This document shows, in pieces, positions 35,289-44,099 of a DNA stretch of 64,000 nucleotides; the stretch's first letter is position 1; the number at the start of each line of letters is the position of its first letter. The position numbers were made by a program, and so were the translations under genes. The stretch is from contig JBGCEJ010000023.1 in the NCBI GenBank assembly GCA_045106235.1, positions 1-64,000 of the forward strand, given 5' to 3'. The stretch comes from UBA4427 sp045106235 (GTDB taxonomy: Bacteria; Myxococcota_A; UBA9160; UBA4427). The notes under the pieces are model-generated. The model did not search any database. It saw only the letters and a list, made by a program, of their open reading frames with translations, and was not told where the DNA came from.

Positions 35289-36448
35289 TTCGCTGCTCCC
35301 TTATTCGTCGTTTCGGGTTCACCACGGGTTTCCGTAGAGAGGCCGATTCGCGAGCGCGCATCCCCTTCGGCTTGGATCGCGGCGCGCCAATCGTCATGGT
35401 CGAGATACCAGGAGACGGTGCGGACGAGGGCGTCTTCGAAGTTGAAGGCCGGCGTCCAGTCGAGGGTGTTCTTGGCCTTCGTGGCATCGATCGCATAGCG
35501 TCGATCGTGTCCCGGGCGATCCTCGACGAAGCTCTTGAGTTCGCTGTAGCTCGTGATGCCCTGAGCCTTGAGCGCTTCGTTTTGCGCGGCGGGGCGGAGC
35601 TTTTCGAGGGCGTTGCAGAGGCCTTCGACGACCTGGAGGTTCGAGCGTTCGCTATTGCCGCCGAAAGCGTATTGCTCCCCGGGCGTGCCCGCTTCGAGGG
35701 CGCGGACGATGCCCGAACAATGATCCTCGACAAAGATCCAGTCACGCACGTTGCCGCCGTCGCCGTAGATGGGGAGCGGCTTGCCTTCGAGGGCGTTGAG
35801 CACCATCAGCGGAATCAGTTTCTCGGGATACTGATGTGGGCCGTAATTGTTGGAACAATTCGTCGTGATCGTCGGGAGCCCGTAGGTGCGGTGATAGGCG
35901 TGGACGAGCAGATCGGCGCTGGCCTTGGAGGCGGAGTAGGGCGAGTTCGGCGCGTAGGGCGTCTCTTCCGTGAAATAACCCTCGGCGCCGAGAGAGCCGT
36001 AGACCTCGTCCGTCGAGACGTGAAGGAAGCGGAACTCGCTTCGCTCGGACTCGGGGAGTTCGGCGAAGCGGCGTCGGGCGGCTTCGAGAAGTTCAAAGGT
36101 CCCGCTGATATTGGTGTCGATAAAGGCGCGGGGGCCATCGATCGAGCGGTCCACATGGGATTCCGCGGCGAAGTTCAGGATATGCGTCGGGGCGTAGTCC
36201 TCGAAGGCCTTCGTGACATCCTCGGTGGAAGCGATGTCGCCGTGAAAAAACTCGAACCGTTCGGGGGCGGGGAGATCGCGCAGGTTCTCCATGCTGCCGG
36301 CGTAGGTCAGTTTGTCGAAGACGACGACTCGGACGTCCGGGCGGTTTTCGAGGGCCCAGCGCACAAAATTGGCGCCGATAAAGCCGGCTCCGCCGGTGAC
36401 GAGCCAGGTTGCGCTGGGCGAGTCGGTCTTGGACTGATCAGAGGTCAT
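35285..36448 (-). CDS. rfbB: dTDP-glucose 4,6-dehydratase
   Basis: 387 residues. It is an extended SDR with TGGAGFIGANF, the catalytic Tyr-x-x-x-Lys in YSASKAS, and the ESHVDRSI motif. It converts dTDP-glucose to dTDP-4-keto-6-deoxyglucose. GGAG lies about 9 bases upstream on the minus strand. First gene of the rfbBA pair; the 640-base region upstream is shared with the divergent priming transferase. Confidence 0.95.
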   Translation of the reverse strand: MTSDQSKTDSPSATWLVTGGAGFIGANFVRWALENRPDVRVVVFDKLTYAGSMENLRDLPAPERFEFFHGDIASTEDVTKAFEDYAPTHILNFAAESHVDRSIDGPRAFIDTNISGTFELLEAARRRFAELPESERSEFRFLHVSTDEVYGSLGAEGYFTEETPYAPNSPYSASKASADLLVHAYHRTYGLPTITTNCSNNYGPHQYPEKLIPLMVLNALEGKPLPIYGDGGNVRDWIFVEDHCSGIVRALEAGTPGEQYAFGGNSERSNLQVVEGLCNALEKLRPAAQNEALKAQGITSYSELKSFVEDRPGHDRRYAIDATKAKNTLDWTPAFNFEDALVRTVSWYLDHDDWRAAIQAEGDARSRIGLSTETRGEPETTNKGAAK

Positions 36449-37089
36449 TCGGGTGCATCTCCAGGAATCGGGAAACTAGCATGGGGCTCTTCGGCACTTC
36501 CGGCGCGCATCGGGAGCGGTTTGGGGGCCTAAACGAGACGGACCCCTGCGGGAGATTATCGGCGTTCCCCCGAGGAGAATTGACCGATTTTCGGCGATTC
36601 GAATTTGCTGTTCCGATGGGCAACGTCAGGGCAACCAATTGAGCAGCAAGGACGATTTGGGTTGAGTCTCGTTGTCACGCAGACGATGTGTAGGTGGCCT
36701 GCGGGGCAGTTTCGGGGCCCTAAAAAGTCTTTGCCGACGGATTACGGGTTCGTTGCGGAAGGGCGGGTAGATTGAAAATCAGCGAATCAGGTCGGAATGA
36801 CCCCGAGCCAGAATCTTGCAAACTCTCGGGATCATTGCAGAAATACGGCCTTTGGGTCTCGCTGAACAAGAAGAGATCCGTATAATCGTGGGGCTCCGGC
36901 AACCCTTTTTTGGCGTGACCGGGCACACCTCTATGACGGGCAAACAGAAGAATTGAGTTGGACGGTTTCGAAAAAGAGAATTTGAGCGATTGCTCGAATC
37001 CGGAACCAATGCGGCAATTGAGACCCAACTGAAGCAAAGAGAGCTTCCACGGGTCGTTACAGCGTCGATCTAGAGGTAGGAAAAAGCGG
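36449..37089. other. Divergent intergenic region, rfbB and priming transferase
   Basis: 641 bases without a convincing gene. A perfect TATAAT occurs at 36881-36886 on the plus strand, but no good -35 box accompanies it. TTGGGTCTC (36852-36860) has its exact complement GAGACCCAA at about 37020-37028, and GAGC-GATT-GCTC at about 36984-36995 is a small palindrome. The length suggests a regulated control region or long leader for the polysaccharide genes. Confidence 0.4.
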
Positions 37090-38499
37090 ATGCTGCGGAA
37101 TCACGGAACAATCACATCTTCGTTGATCATGGCCCTCGACGTTGTCCTGAGTGCGGCCATCTTTCTGACGATGCTTCACTGGCCCATGGCAAGTGGTCTA
37201 TCAGACCCCTTCGCGCAGGGCGGCGCAGCGATCGTGATTGTCACGCTGACCGGATGTCTGATCTGGCCGCTGACCTTCCAACAACTCGAAGTCTATCAAT
37301 CCGCTCGCACGCTCAGCGGATGGGATGTCGCGAAACGCTTGGTCGTTTCCGGCGTCATTGCGGCGACCGTGCTCGGTGCCGTCGCCTTCGCAACCGACGT
37401 CCCGCTCATTCGAAGCTTCCCCTTTATGTGCGCGGCGGTTCAGGGCGTGGCGCTCTCGATCGTTCGGATGACGCTTTACGGTCTTCTGCGCACGGCGCGC
37501 CGATTCGGCCGCAACACGCGTGATATTTTGATCGTCGGTTCGGGGGATCGCGCCGCCGGCGTCCTTCGCAGCATCGAAGCACATCCGAGCTGGGGGCTGC
37601 GCGTGATCGGCTTTGTCGACGATGTCGATACGCCGATCGATCCGAGCCTTTTTAACGCGAAATTGTTCCGCATAGACCAGATGCCGCTCTTGCTGGGCGA
37701 GATGGTCGTGGACCGCGTCGTCGTGGCCTGCCCGCGGTCGATGCTGGGAACGATCGCGCCGGTCCTGCGCGCCTGTAGTGGCGCGGGCGTGCCGCTCACG
37801 CTTCTGCCTGATCTTTTTGGCGACTTCTTGCCGACACCGCATATTGGTCGCTTTGGCGAGCGCCCCTCGCTTGAATTCGCGGCGGTCCATCACAGTACAT
37901 TCATGCTTGGCATCAAGCGTGCCGTCGATATTGTGGGAGCCGCTGCGGCGCTGGTCGTCGCCGCGCCTCTGATCGGGCTTTCGGCGCTAGCGATTTGGCG
38001 GGAAGACGGTGGGCCGATCTTCTTCAAACAGCAGCGCTGTGGCCTCTATGGCCGCCGCTTTGAGATGATCAAGCTCCGCACAATGTGTACGGATGCTGAA
38101 GAACGAAAGGCCGATCTCGTAGAGATGAACGAGATGGACGGGCCCGTCTTCAAGGTCAAGCTCGATCCCCGCATCACGAAATCCGGCGCCTTCCTGCGCC
38201 GATTTAGTCTCGACGAGCTCCCGCAGTTCTGGAACGTCCTGCGCGGCGAAATGAGTCTCGTGGGTCCGCGCCCGCCGGTTCCGGAAGAGGTCGTGCACTA
38301 CGAAATTTCAGAACGCCGCCGACTCTCCATGCGCCCAGGCATCACCTGCATTTGGCAGGTGAGCGGCCGCAATGAGATCGGCTTCCAGGAATGGGTCAAG
38401 CTCGACCTTCAGTACATCGACTCCTGGTCCCTGGCCCTCGATGCGCGAATCCTGGCGCAGACCCTGCCGGCCGTCGTGATGGCGCGCGGCGCGCACTAG
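37090..38499 (+). CDS. Polyprenyl-phosphate sugar-1-phosphate transferase (WbaP/WcaJ-type)
   Basis: 469 residues. Four N-terminal membrane segments (about 13-135) and a CoA-binding-like central domain (ILIVGSGDRAAGVLRSI) precede the bacterial sugar transferase domain (about 275-469; IKLRTMCTDAEERK, DELPQFWNVLRGEMSLVGPR, RPGITCIWQVSGR). It starts repeat-unit synthesis by loading a sugar-1-phosphate on undecaprenyl phosphate at the inner membrane. AGGTAGGA precedes the ATG. The stop is the first base of a tandem repeat. Confidence 0.93.
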   Translation: MLRNHGTITSSLIMALDVVLSAAIFLTMLHWPMASGLSDPFAQGGAAIVIVTLTGCLIWPLTFQQLEVYQSARTLSGWDVAKRLVVSGVIAATVLGAVAFATDVPLIRSFPFMCAAVQGVALSIVRMTLYGLLRTARRFGRNTRDILIVGSGDRAAGVLRSIEAHPSWGLRVIGFVDDVDTPIDPSLFNAKLFRIDQMPLLLGEMVVDRVVVACPRSMLGTIAPVLRACSGAGVPLTLLPDLFGDFLPTPHIGRFGERPSLEFAAVHHSTFMLGIKRAVDIVGAAAALVVAAPLIGLSALAIWREDGGPIFFKQQRCGLYGRRFEMIKLRTMCTDAEERKADLVEMNEMDGPVFKVKLDPRITKSGAFLRRFSLDELPQFWNVLRGEMSLVGPRPPVPEEVVHYEISERRRLSMRPGITCIWQVSGRNEIGFQEWVKLDLQYIDSWSLALDARILAQTLPAVVMARGAH

Positions 38500-38588
38500 T
38501 CGCCGCTCATTGAGGTGTCGCCACTCATTGAGGTGTCGCCAGTCATCGAGGTGTTGCCACTCATCGAGGTGTCGCCACTGACCGATGC
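38499..38588. repeat. Tandem 18-bp repeat, about 4.5 copies
   Basis: Units of the type GTCGCCACTCATTGAGGT follow head to tail at 38499, 38517, 38535, 38553 and, partly, 38571, with one to three changes each. It starts at the stop codon of the priming transferase and lies between two convergent genes. The 18-bp period would keep any frame, and the plus strand reads IEVSPL-like hexapeptides, but there is no ribosome site or family match. Units have no spacers, so it is not CRISPR. Confidence 0.85.
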
Positions 38589-38681
38589 GGTCTCCGCTCG
38601 CCCCGCATCGAATCCGGATGGATGGGCGAAGACGCCTGCATCTCTCCTGATGGCCCGCACGACTGAAAAGTCGGCGCCTGA

Positions 38682-40316
38682 CTACTGGCTCTTTAAGATC
38701 TCGAGCAGCGCATTCCGGTCGACTTTTCCGTTCGAGTTGAGCGGGAAGGCATCTATATGGTGGATTGCGCGGGGCGCCATGTAGCTTGGTAGGCGGGCCT
38801 TGGCGCGCTTCTTCAGGTCTGCGAGGTCAGCGTCCGCATCCGAGATGAAGACCGCGACGGAGTCTGCTCCAGCGGCGGTCACGGGCCAACCTAACGCGAT
38901 GGCGACTTCAACCGAGGCCTCCTCTCGCATAGCGGCTTCGATTTCCCCGAGCTCGACGCGGTAGCCCTGGATCTTGATCTGGTTGTCCATCCGGCCCAGG
39001 TAGACCATGGGCGCATCGCCGTTTTGGCTGCGCACGCGGTCGCCTGTGCGGTAGAAGAGTCGGTCTTTTCCGGGCGGCGTCATGAAAGCCGCCGCGGTTT
39101 TCTCGGGATCGTTCCAGTAGCCCGGTGTGAGCTGCGGACCGCTCATGAGGAGCTCGCCGGTCGCGCCGGGAGCAACCTCCTTGAGGTCCTCGCCGACAAC
39201 GAGGACTTCCATATTGGGATAGGGCTCGCCAATCGGGACAAGGCCGAGTTCACAGTCGGCTTTCGATCGCGCGGGATCCCAGCGGTAGAGCGTGCAGGCG
39301 ATCGTGAGTTCGGTCGGACCGTAGAGGTTCTCGATTACGGAGTTGGGCGCGGCGTCGACCCAGGCTTCGACAATCTCGGCGGGCAAGGCCTCCCCGCAGA
39401 AGAGGCTCCAGCGGAGCGAGGGATAGGCGTCGGGCTTCAGCATGCGAAGCTTACTCATCAGCACGCCCGTCGACGGGACGGAGAACCAGATCGAGATCTC
39501 GGACTCTTGAATGTACTTCGCGGGAAGCATCTTCTGCGCCTGGCTTGGAATACAAACCCGCGCGCCGCATTCCCACGCAAGGAAAAGGTCGAAGACCGAG
39601 AGATCGAAGGTCAGTTCAAAGGTCTGGGACAACCGGTCGTCGGGGGTGACGGCATAGCGTTCGGCCATCGCATCGAGGAACGCGTTCACGTTGCGATGCG
39701 CAACCATGACGCCCTTCGGAATCCCTGTGCTGCCGGAAGTGAAAAGCAGGTACGCAAGCCCGTTGGGATCGACGGGCTTGGGCTGCCAGTCGGCTTCAGG
39801 GGCGAGATCTCGTGCGCTCAGCACGCGGTGGCCGGGTAAAGCCTTGGCGAGCTCAGCCACCTCGTCGCGTTCCGGGAAGATCAGCACCAGCGGCGTTTCC
39901 ACGCCTTCCAGCACCTCTACGATCTGTTTTTCGCCGTGGGCATCGAGGATCAGCGCACGACAGCCCGAGCGTTCGAGCATGCTGCGCGTTCGATCCGCGG
40001 GAAAAGTCGGGTTCAGTGGGACATAGCCGTCGCCGCGAAGGAGGGCGCCTAAGATACCGGCGGTGACCGCGACCGATCGCTGCCCGAAGACCGCGGTGAG
40101 CGCAGGGCGATCGCGATCCGCGACCTGCTCGCGAGCGTCTTCGCTCTCGAGTGTTGCGGCCAGCCGCGCCGCTTGCTGATGAAGCTCGCTGTAGGTGAGG
40201 GATTCGCCCTCGACCTCGACGGCGATGCGATCGGGGAAGCGCTCGGCGGAGCGGAGGAAACCAGAGCGAAGGCTTCGAGGAGCCGTTGCGGAATCGTCGG
40301 CGGAAGACACGATCAA
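38682..40316 (-). CDS. Amino-acid adenylation enzyme (stand-alone NRPS A-domain)
   Basis: 544 residues. The core motifs are complete: A3 LFTSGSTGIPKG (191-202), A5 NLYGPTE (330-336), A7 YRTGD (422-426), A8 GRMDNQIKIQGYRVELGEIE (441-460), and the A10 Lys531 in NSNGKVDRN. In A4 the FDLS sequence keeps Asp238, the residue that binds the alpha-amino group of amino-acid substrates, so an amino acid rather than a fatty acid is likely. No condensation or thiolation domain is fused. The carrier protein is the gene just upstream (8-base gap), so the amino acid should be loaded on it. Confidence 0.88.
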   Translation of the reverse strand: MIVSSADDSATAPRSLRSGFLRSAERFPDRIAVEVEGESLTYSELHQQAARLAATLESEDAREQVADRDRPALTAVFGQRSVAVTAGILGALLRGDGYVPLNPTFPADRTRSMLERSGCRALILDAHGEKQIVEVLEGVETPLVLIFPERDEVAELAKALPGHRVLSARDLAPEADWQPKPVDPNGLAYLLFTSGSTGIPKGVMVAHRNVNAFLDAMAERYAVTPDDRLSQTFELTFDLSVFDLFLAWECGARVCIPSQAQKMLPAKYIQESEISIWFSVPSTGVLMSKLRMLKPDAYPSLRWSLFCGEALPAEIVEAWVDAAPNSVIENLYGPTELTIACTLYRWDPARSKADCELGLVPIGEPYPNMEVLVVGEDLKEVAPGATGELLMSGPQLTPGYWNDPEKTAAAFMTPPGKDRLFYRTGDRVRSQNGDAPMVYLGRMDNQIKIQGYRVELGEIEAAMREEASVEVAIALGWPVTAAGADSVAVFISDADADLADLKKRAKARLPSYMAPRAIHHIDAFPLNSNGKVDRNALLEILKSQ

Positions 40317-40324
40317 TTTCCGCG

Positions 40325-40591
40325 CTAGGCCGCGGGGCCGCTTTTCAGGTCAGGAAAGAAGGCTTCGACGAGGGTGTCGATATTCGTGAAGACCTCGGGC
40401 TCGATGTTCTCGATATCCACTTCTTCCTCGCGGAGGCTTTCGATGAACAAGATGAACTCGACGACATCCAGCGAGGACAAGAGTCCTTCGTCCAGGATGG
40501 GTTGGTCATCGCTAGAGAGGCGGTCCGCCGGGGCGCCCGAGCGTTCCAGGATCCATCCCCGGAGTTCTTCTCGAATCGTCTTGTCGTCCAT
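40325..40591 (-). CDS. Acyl/peptidyl carrier protein
   Basis: 88 residues, acidic four-helix carrier. EGLLSSLDVVEF holds the predicted phosphopantetheine Ser40; the usual Asp before it is a Ser. It lies between the adenylation enzyme (8 bases downstream) and the AurF-type oxygenase (57 bases upstream) in one transcription direction. This makes it the likely shuttle for the activated amino acid. Confidence 0.85.
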   Translation of the reverse strand: MDDKTIREELRGWILERSGAPADRLSSDDQPILDEGLLSSLDVVEFILFIESLREEEVDIENIEPEVFTNIDTLVEAFFPDLKSGPAA

Positions 40592-40648
40592 GAGTTGCGG
40601 ATCGATCCTTGTTCTCGAACCAGAGCGCGCGGGGCGTGCTCGGGTCGG

Positions 40649-41515
40649 TTAGAGCGCCGGACGCTCTGCGAGCAATCCAACATCCATGAAATAGTCGACG
40701 ACCTTGGCCGAAGCCTTATCTCGGAAGGCACGACAGGTCGGGTGCTGCATGGCCATCTGGCGAACCTTGTACCCGTTTTCGATCCCGGCGTCCTTGTAGA
40801 CCGCAGGGTTGTAGAAATCACCCCAGCAAGAAGCCAGGTATTGGGTGAGCCAGTTCTGAAAGATGCCCATCTCTTCATCGGTCCACTCATTGATATATTG
40901 AGCGGCTACCTCGCGAAGAAATTCTCGGCCGAAGCTGAGATGCCGCGCTTCGTCGATGTGATGGACTTTGTTGATGCGAGCAACCAAGGGATGGATCGTC
41001 TTGTCGCTCATCATTTCCAAATTGTAATAGTCGCCGAGTTCTTCGACGATCAGGACCTTGCAGAAAAAGGAGACCTCTTCCTCGCCCTTTGCGTATTCGC
41101 GGGGCATCACAATCTTCTTCTCGGGGTAAATCTTGCCGGCGTAGCGATTGCAGAATTCGCCGAACATGATCATGTGCTTGTTTTCTTCATCGACAAAATG
41201 ATGCAGGTAGTCGGTAATTTCCCCTTGGGTGTTTTTGCGATACATCCGGTTCATGAGACCCGAAATCAGAGGTCGCTCGCCGTAGAGGACGAAGCTGAAG
41301 AGGTTCACGATCTCGTAGAAGCTCAGGCGCTTCTGCTCGGTCTCGCTGAGGGCGTCCCAGGCATCGGTTCCGTAGATAGAGATGAGCTCGGGCAGCATGC
41401 ACCAGCCGGCCTCGGGATCGATCGAGTCGACCCAATCAAATTCGGAGTACACATCCCAGATCTTGCGAGTGGAGGCGTCGGATAGTCGGGGGGCGAGTTC
41501 AAGAGCGGTGGCCAT
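40649..41515 (-). CDS. AurF-family di-iron N-oxygenase
   Basis: 288 residues, ATG at 41515; the longer frame to 41662 has no family residues. A ferritin-like bundle with seven predicted iron ligands in the exact spacing of AurF/CmlI: E80, E111, H114 (EENKH), E158, H185, E189, H192 (HHIDEARH). Such enzymes oxidise amines to hydroxylamines, nitroso or nitro groups, sometimes on carrier-bound substrates (CmlI). With the neighbouring carrier protein and amino-acid ligase, N-oxidation of a tethered amino acid is the natural reading. Substrate unknown. Confidence 0.85.
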   Translation of the reverse strand: MATALELAPRLSDASTRKIWDVYSEFDWVDSIDPEAGWCMLPELISIYGTDAWDALSETEQKRLSFYEIVNLFSFVLYGERPLISGLMNRMYRKNTQGEITDYLHHFVDEENKHMIMFGEFCNRYAGKIYPEKKIVMPREYAKGEEEVSFFCKVLIVEELGDYYNLEMMSDKTIHPLVARINKVHHIDEARHLSFGREFLREVAAQYINEWTDEEMGIFQNWLTQYLASCWGDFYNPAVYKDAGIENGYKVRQMAMQHPTCRAFRDKASAKVVDYFMDVGLLAERPAL

Positions 41516-41902
41516 CTTGTCGGACTCTCTTTTGTTGCGGGGTTTTCTGCGGGGGTTCCGGGTACTGATTCCGGTCCGCAAAATCGCGGGTCGAACTAAA
41601 TCACTGACTCGCCAGTATAGCGTCCAGAGACAAGGGGGTGTAGGAAGCCCCACTCGCCTCAATGCGCGTGAGCCATCCGTTTTCTAAGTGCCCGTGAGCG
41701 GCTCGGGGGTGTCGTCTTGGTTGAATTCTTCGGCTCAGCTTTGATGGGTCCTGAGCGAGTCTTTGGTGCATTCCGTGCGCAATAGGCAGGAGGGCCGCGA
41801 TGGCTTTGAAGCTGCGGTGCGCATGAGCCGCAATCGGCATGCGGTCTCGGTCCGCTCTAGAGGGTGTTCGGAGACCGTCTTGCTCGAGCGGGCCTCGCCC
41901 GT
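41516..41902. other. Intergenic upstream of the aurF-like gene
   Basis: 387 bases. On the minus strand TATACT lies at 41619-41614, a plausible -10 box for the oxygenase operon, but the -35 region is weak. A separate promoter would mean the GNAT-like gene is not cotranscribed with the oxygenase set. I see no gene in this stretch. Confidence 0.4.
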
Positions 41903-43024
41903 CTAAAAACCGTGGGGCCCGTGTCCGTCCATGTTTGTCAGGTGAAGACCTGCTTTCGTCTCGTCAAAGGGGGCCATCGCCTCCTGGAGCGCCGGAGAGG
42001 CCGCAAAGCAGCGGCGATCCGCCAGGATCAGGTAGCCCTGTTTCTTGAAGCCCTCGACCCAGGCGGGATGGGACTGATTGCTGCCGATCATGTCGACGCC
42101 GCGGGCTTCTAGGAAGCGCGTCGCTTCAGAGAGCACCGCTTCTGTGTCTTGGGGGAGCGCGAGGCAATCCGCGACGCAACCGACGCGGAGGTCTCCAAAG
42201 CGGGGATCGTTTTCAAGGGCGTTATCGAGCACGACCGCCCAGCCAATATCCTCGCCGCCGCGCCGAATGCGCAGCCGGATCCCGCCCGGCCAGCCGACCT
42301 TCGGAACCAGCCTATTCATCGTTTCGGCATCGCGCAGGCCGAGCGCCTGATAGGCGGGGGAGCAGTTCTTCCAGACCACATCGGCCCAGTCGCCGAACTC
42401 ATCCACGATTGTGGTTTCGAGCCCCTTGTCTCTCGACTTGCCGAGTCCGAGCGCGAAGTGGAGCAGCTTGAAGCCGAGCCAGCCCGCTCCGGTAAAAGCC
42501 AGGAGGTCGAGGGCGATCCGGTTTCGGGCGGAGTTTCGGAGGTAGCGATTCCGCCTCAGGAACCGAAAGGGATGCCGCACCTTCAAACAAAAGGGCGTCT
42601 CGTGGATCAACCATTTCAGGGTGACCAGGAGCTGGAGCATCGCTCCTTCGTTGCCCCCATGTCCCCAGCTGTAGAGAAGAGGGTACTTCTTCAGCATGTC
42701 TCGAATCATGCGTAGGCCAAGGGTGGCGTATTTGCGGCTGAGCAGACCTTCGGAAACGGGGCCCTGCCAGTCGGTGACCGTTTTGATTTCGCCGCGGATC
42801 AGCCAGGGCTGGGGCTTAAGGGCGAATGCGCCCCGTACTTCTCCCTCATCGTCGATGGCGACATGATGCTCACGCCAGATCTCGGCCCCTTCGCGCGGCG
42901 GCATCCAATCGTCTTCGGCCCATTCGTACCAACCCCAGCCCGTTTCGCCTTCGAGCATGCGTTGGTTGAATGCCTGTACGGAGGGCACGCGGTCCGCGGT
43001 ATAGGGCACGATTTTAATGGCCAT
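41903..43024 (-). CDS. GNAT-like acyltransferase family protein
   Basis: 373 residues. The N-terminal part (IKIVPYTADRVPSVQAFNQRM, then VRGAFALKPQPWLIRGE) and the second half (GWAVVLDNALENDPRFGDLRVGCVADCLA) resemble two GNAT folds, as in proteins found with polysaccharide and PEP-CTERM loci. GHGGNEGAMLQLL may form the CoA-binding turn. It could use an acyl group from the carrier protein two genes away. It shares an upstream region with the divergent deacetylase-like gene. Confidence 0.65.
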   Translation of the reverse strand: MAIKIVPYTADRVPSVQAFNQRMLEGETGWGWYEWAEDDWMPPREGAEIWREHHVAIDDEGEVRGAFALKPQPWLIRGEIKTVTDWQGPVSEGLLSRKYATLGLRMIRDMLKKYPLLYSWGHGGNEGAMLQLLVTLKWLIHETPFCLKVRHPFRFLRRNRYLRNSARNRIALDLLAFTGAGWLGFKLLHFALGLGKSRDKGLETTIVDEFGDWADVVWKNCSPAYQALGLRDAETMNRLVPKVGWPGGIRLRIRRGGEDIGWAVVLDNALENDPRFGDLRVGCVADCLALPQDTEAVLSEATRFLEARGVDMIGSNQSHPAWVEGFKKQGYLILADRRCFAASPALQEAMAPFDETKAGLHLTNMDGHGPHGF

Positions 43025-43289
43025 TCGAGCAGCTTCTCCGAATCCGGTCTTTCGAGATCATCTGCGAGCGAATGCCCGAGACCCCCCGTAGAATGCGGGG
43101 CGAGCGGGTGGCCACTCGCCCACGCAGGCGCGCCCGAGTATACGGGACTCGTCAAGTTCGGCCGAGGCGAAGCCGAAGATGAGGAATTGGGGCGTTTTGC
43201 TTCGAAGATGCATTTCAAACTGCAATCCCGGGCTCGAAAAACGATGCGTAAGAACTGTGAGGCGAGTATGAGCAGAGAGCTGAGCTCAA

Positions 43290-44099
43290 TTGGCTGAGAC
43301 GCTGGCGTTCTTTCGAGCAGACGATGTGGGGGAGATGACGGAGCCGCTCAAGGCTGTGTTGTCGACGCTCATCGATGCCGGCGTGCCCTGCCATTATCAA
43401 GTCGTGCCGAGTTATCTCGATCCGACTTCGGCGGCGGCCCTGCAAAAGCTTCAAGCGGACCATCGTGAACTGGTGTTTTTCCACCTGCATGGCCTGAACC
43501 ATTTTCAGATCATCGACGGTGAACGCGTCACGAGTGAATTCGGCGGCGGGCGTCCTTTCGAAGAACAGTTGGATGCCATCCGCGAAGGCCGGAACGCCCT
43601 CGTTCAGGAACTCGGCGATAGTTTCTCCCCGGACATGTTCACCCCGCCTTGTCATAAATATGACGAGCAGACGTTGCGCGCTCTGGGCGATGAAGGCTTC
43701 AGCATCCTCTCGGCCGGCATTCGTGCTGATCTGCCCTCACGGATCTACTACGCAATCGGTCGCGCGCTGGGCCGCGTTTCCTTTCTCGGGAAGCGCGTTT
43801 CGTACAATCTGAAACGGACGCCGGATCCGCGCCTTGTCGAGATTTCGTGTTCGATTGATGTGCATGAAGATTGCGGCGCGGACGGCGAGCGCATCGATAA
43901 GACGGCAGACATGCTCTGGGCGGAATTTGAGTTCTTTCGCGCTCGTCTGCCAGCCGTCGGCATCATGCTGCATCACCAGGCGTGTGAAACGCCTGAGAAG
44001 CAATCCGCCCTGAAGCAGTTCGTTGAGCGACTGCAGAGAGATCCCGACGTGCGCATCTTGAACATGTATGAAACGCTCGCGGCACGGGGGCAAGCATGA
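43290..44099 (+). CDS. Polysaccharide deacetylase-like protein
   Basis: 269 residues, TTG start. A later ATG would remove the FRADDVGE motif that supplies the metal-binding Asp pair, so TTG is chosen; the ribosome site is weak. HLHGLNHF and MLHHQAC provide the histidines of an NodB/DUF2334-like carbohydrate esterase fold. It probably removes acetyl groups from, or otherwise edits, the polymer or lipid-linked sugar. No signal peptide is visible, so it may act in the cytoplasm. The stop overlaps the flippase start (ATGA). Confidence 0.72.
   Translation: MAETLAFFRADDVGEMTEPLKAVLSTLIDAGVPCHYQVVPSYLDPTSAAALQKLQADHRELVFFHLHGLNHFQIIDGERVTSEFGGGRPFEEQLDAIREGRNALVQELGDSFSPDMFTPPCHKYDEQTLRALGDEGFSILSAGIRADLPSRIYYAIGRALGRVSFLGKRVSYNLKRTPDPRLVEISCSIDVHEDCGADGERIDKTADMLWAEFEFFRARLPAVGIMLHHQACETPEKQSALKQFVERLQRDPDVRILNMYETLAARGQA

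Noticed and set aside
38499..38588. CRISPR array
   Set aside because: Repeat units are 18 bp, contiguous and without spacers; no cas genes are near.
35126..41485. Long plus-strand frames opposite rfbB (35126-36532) and opposite the oxygenase/carrier genes (40286-41485)
   Set aside because: The opposite strand encodes recognisable enzymes with catalytic residues; these frames are shadows.
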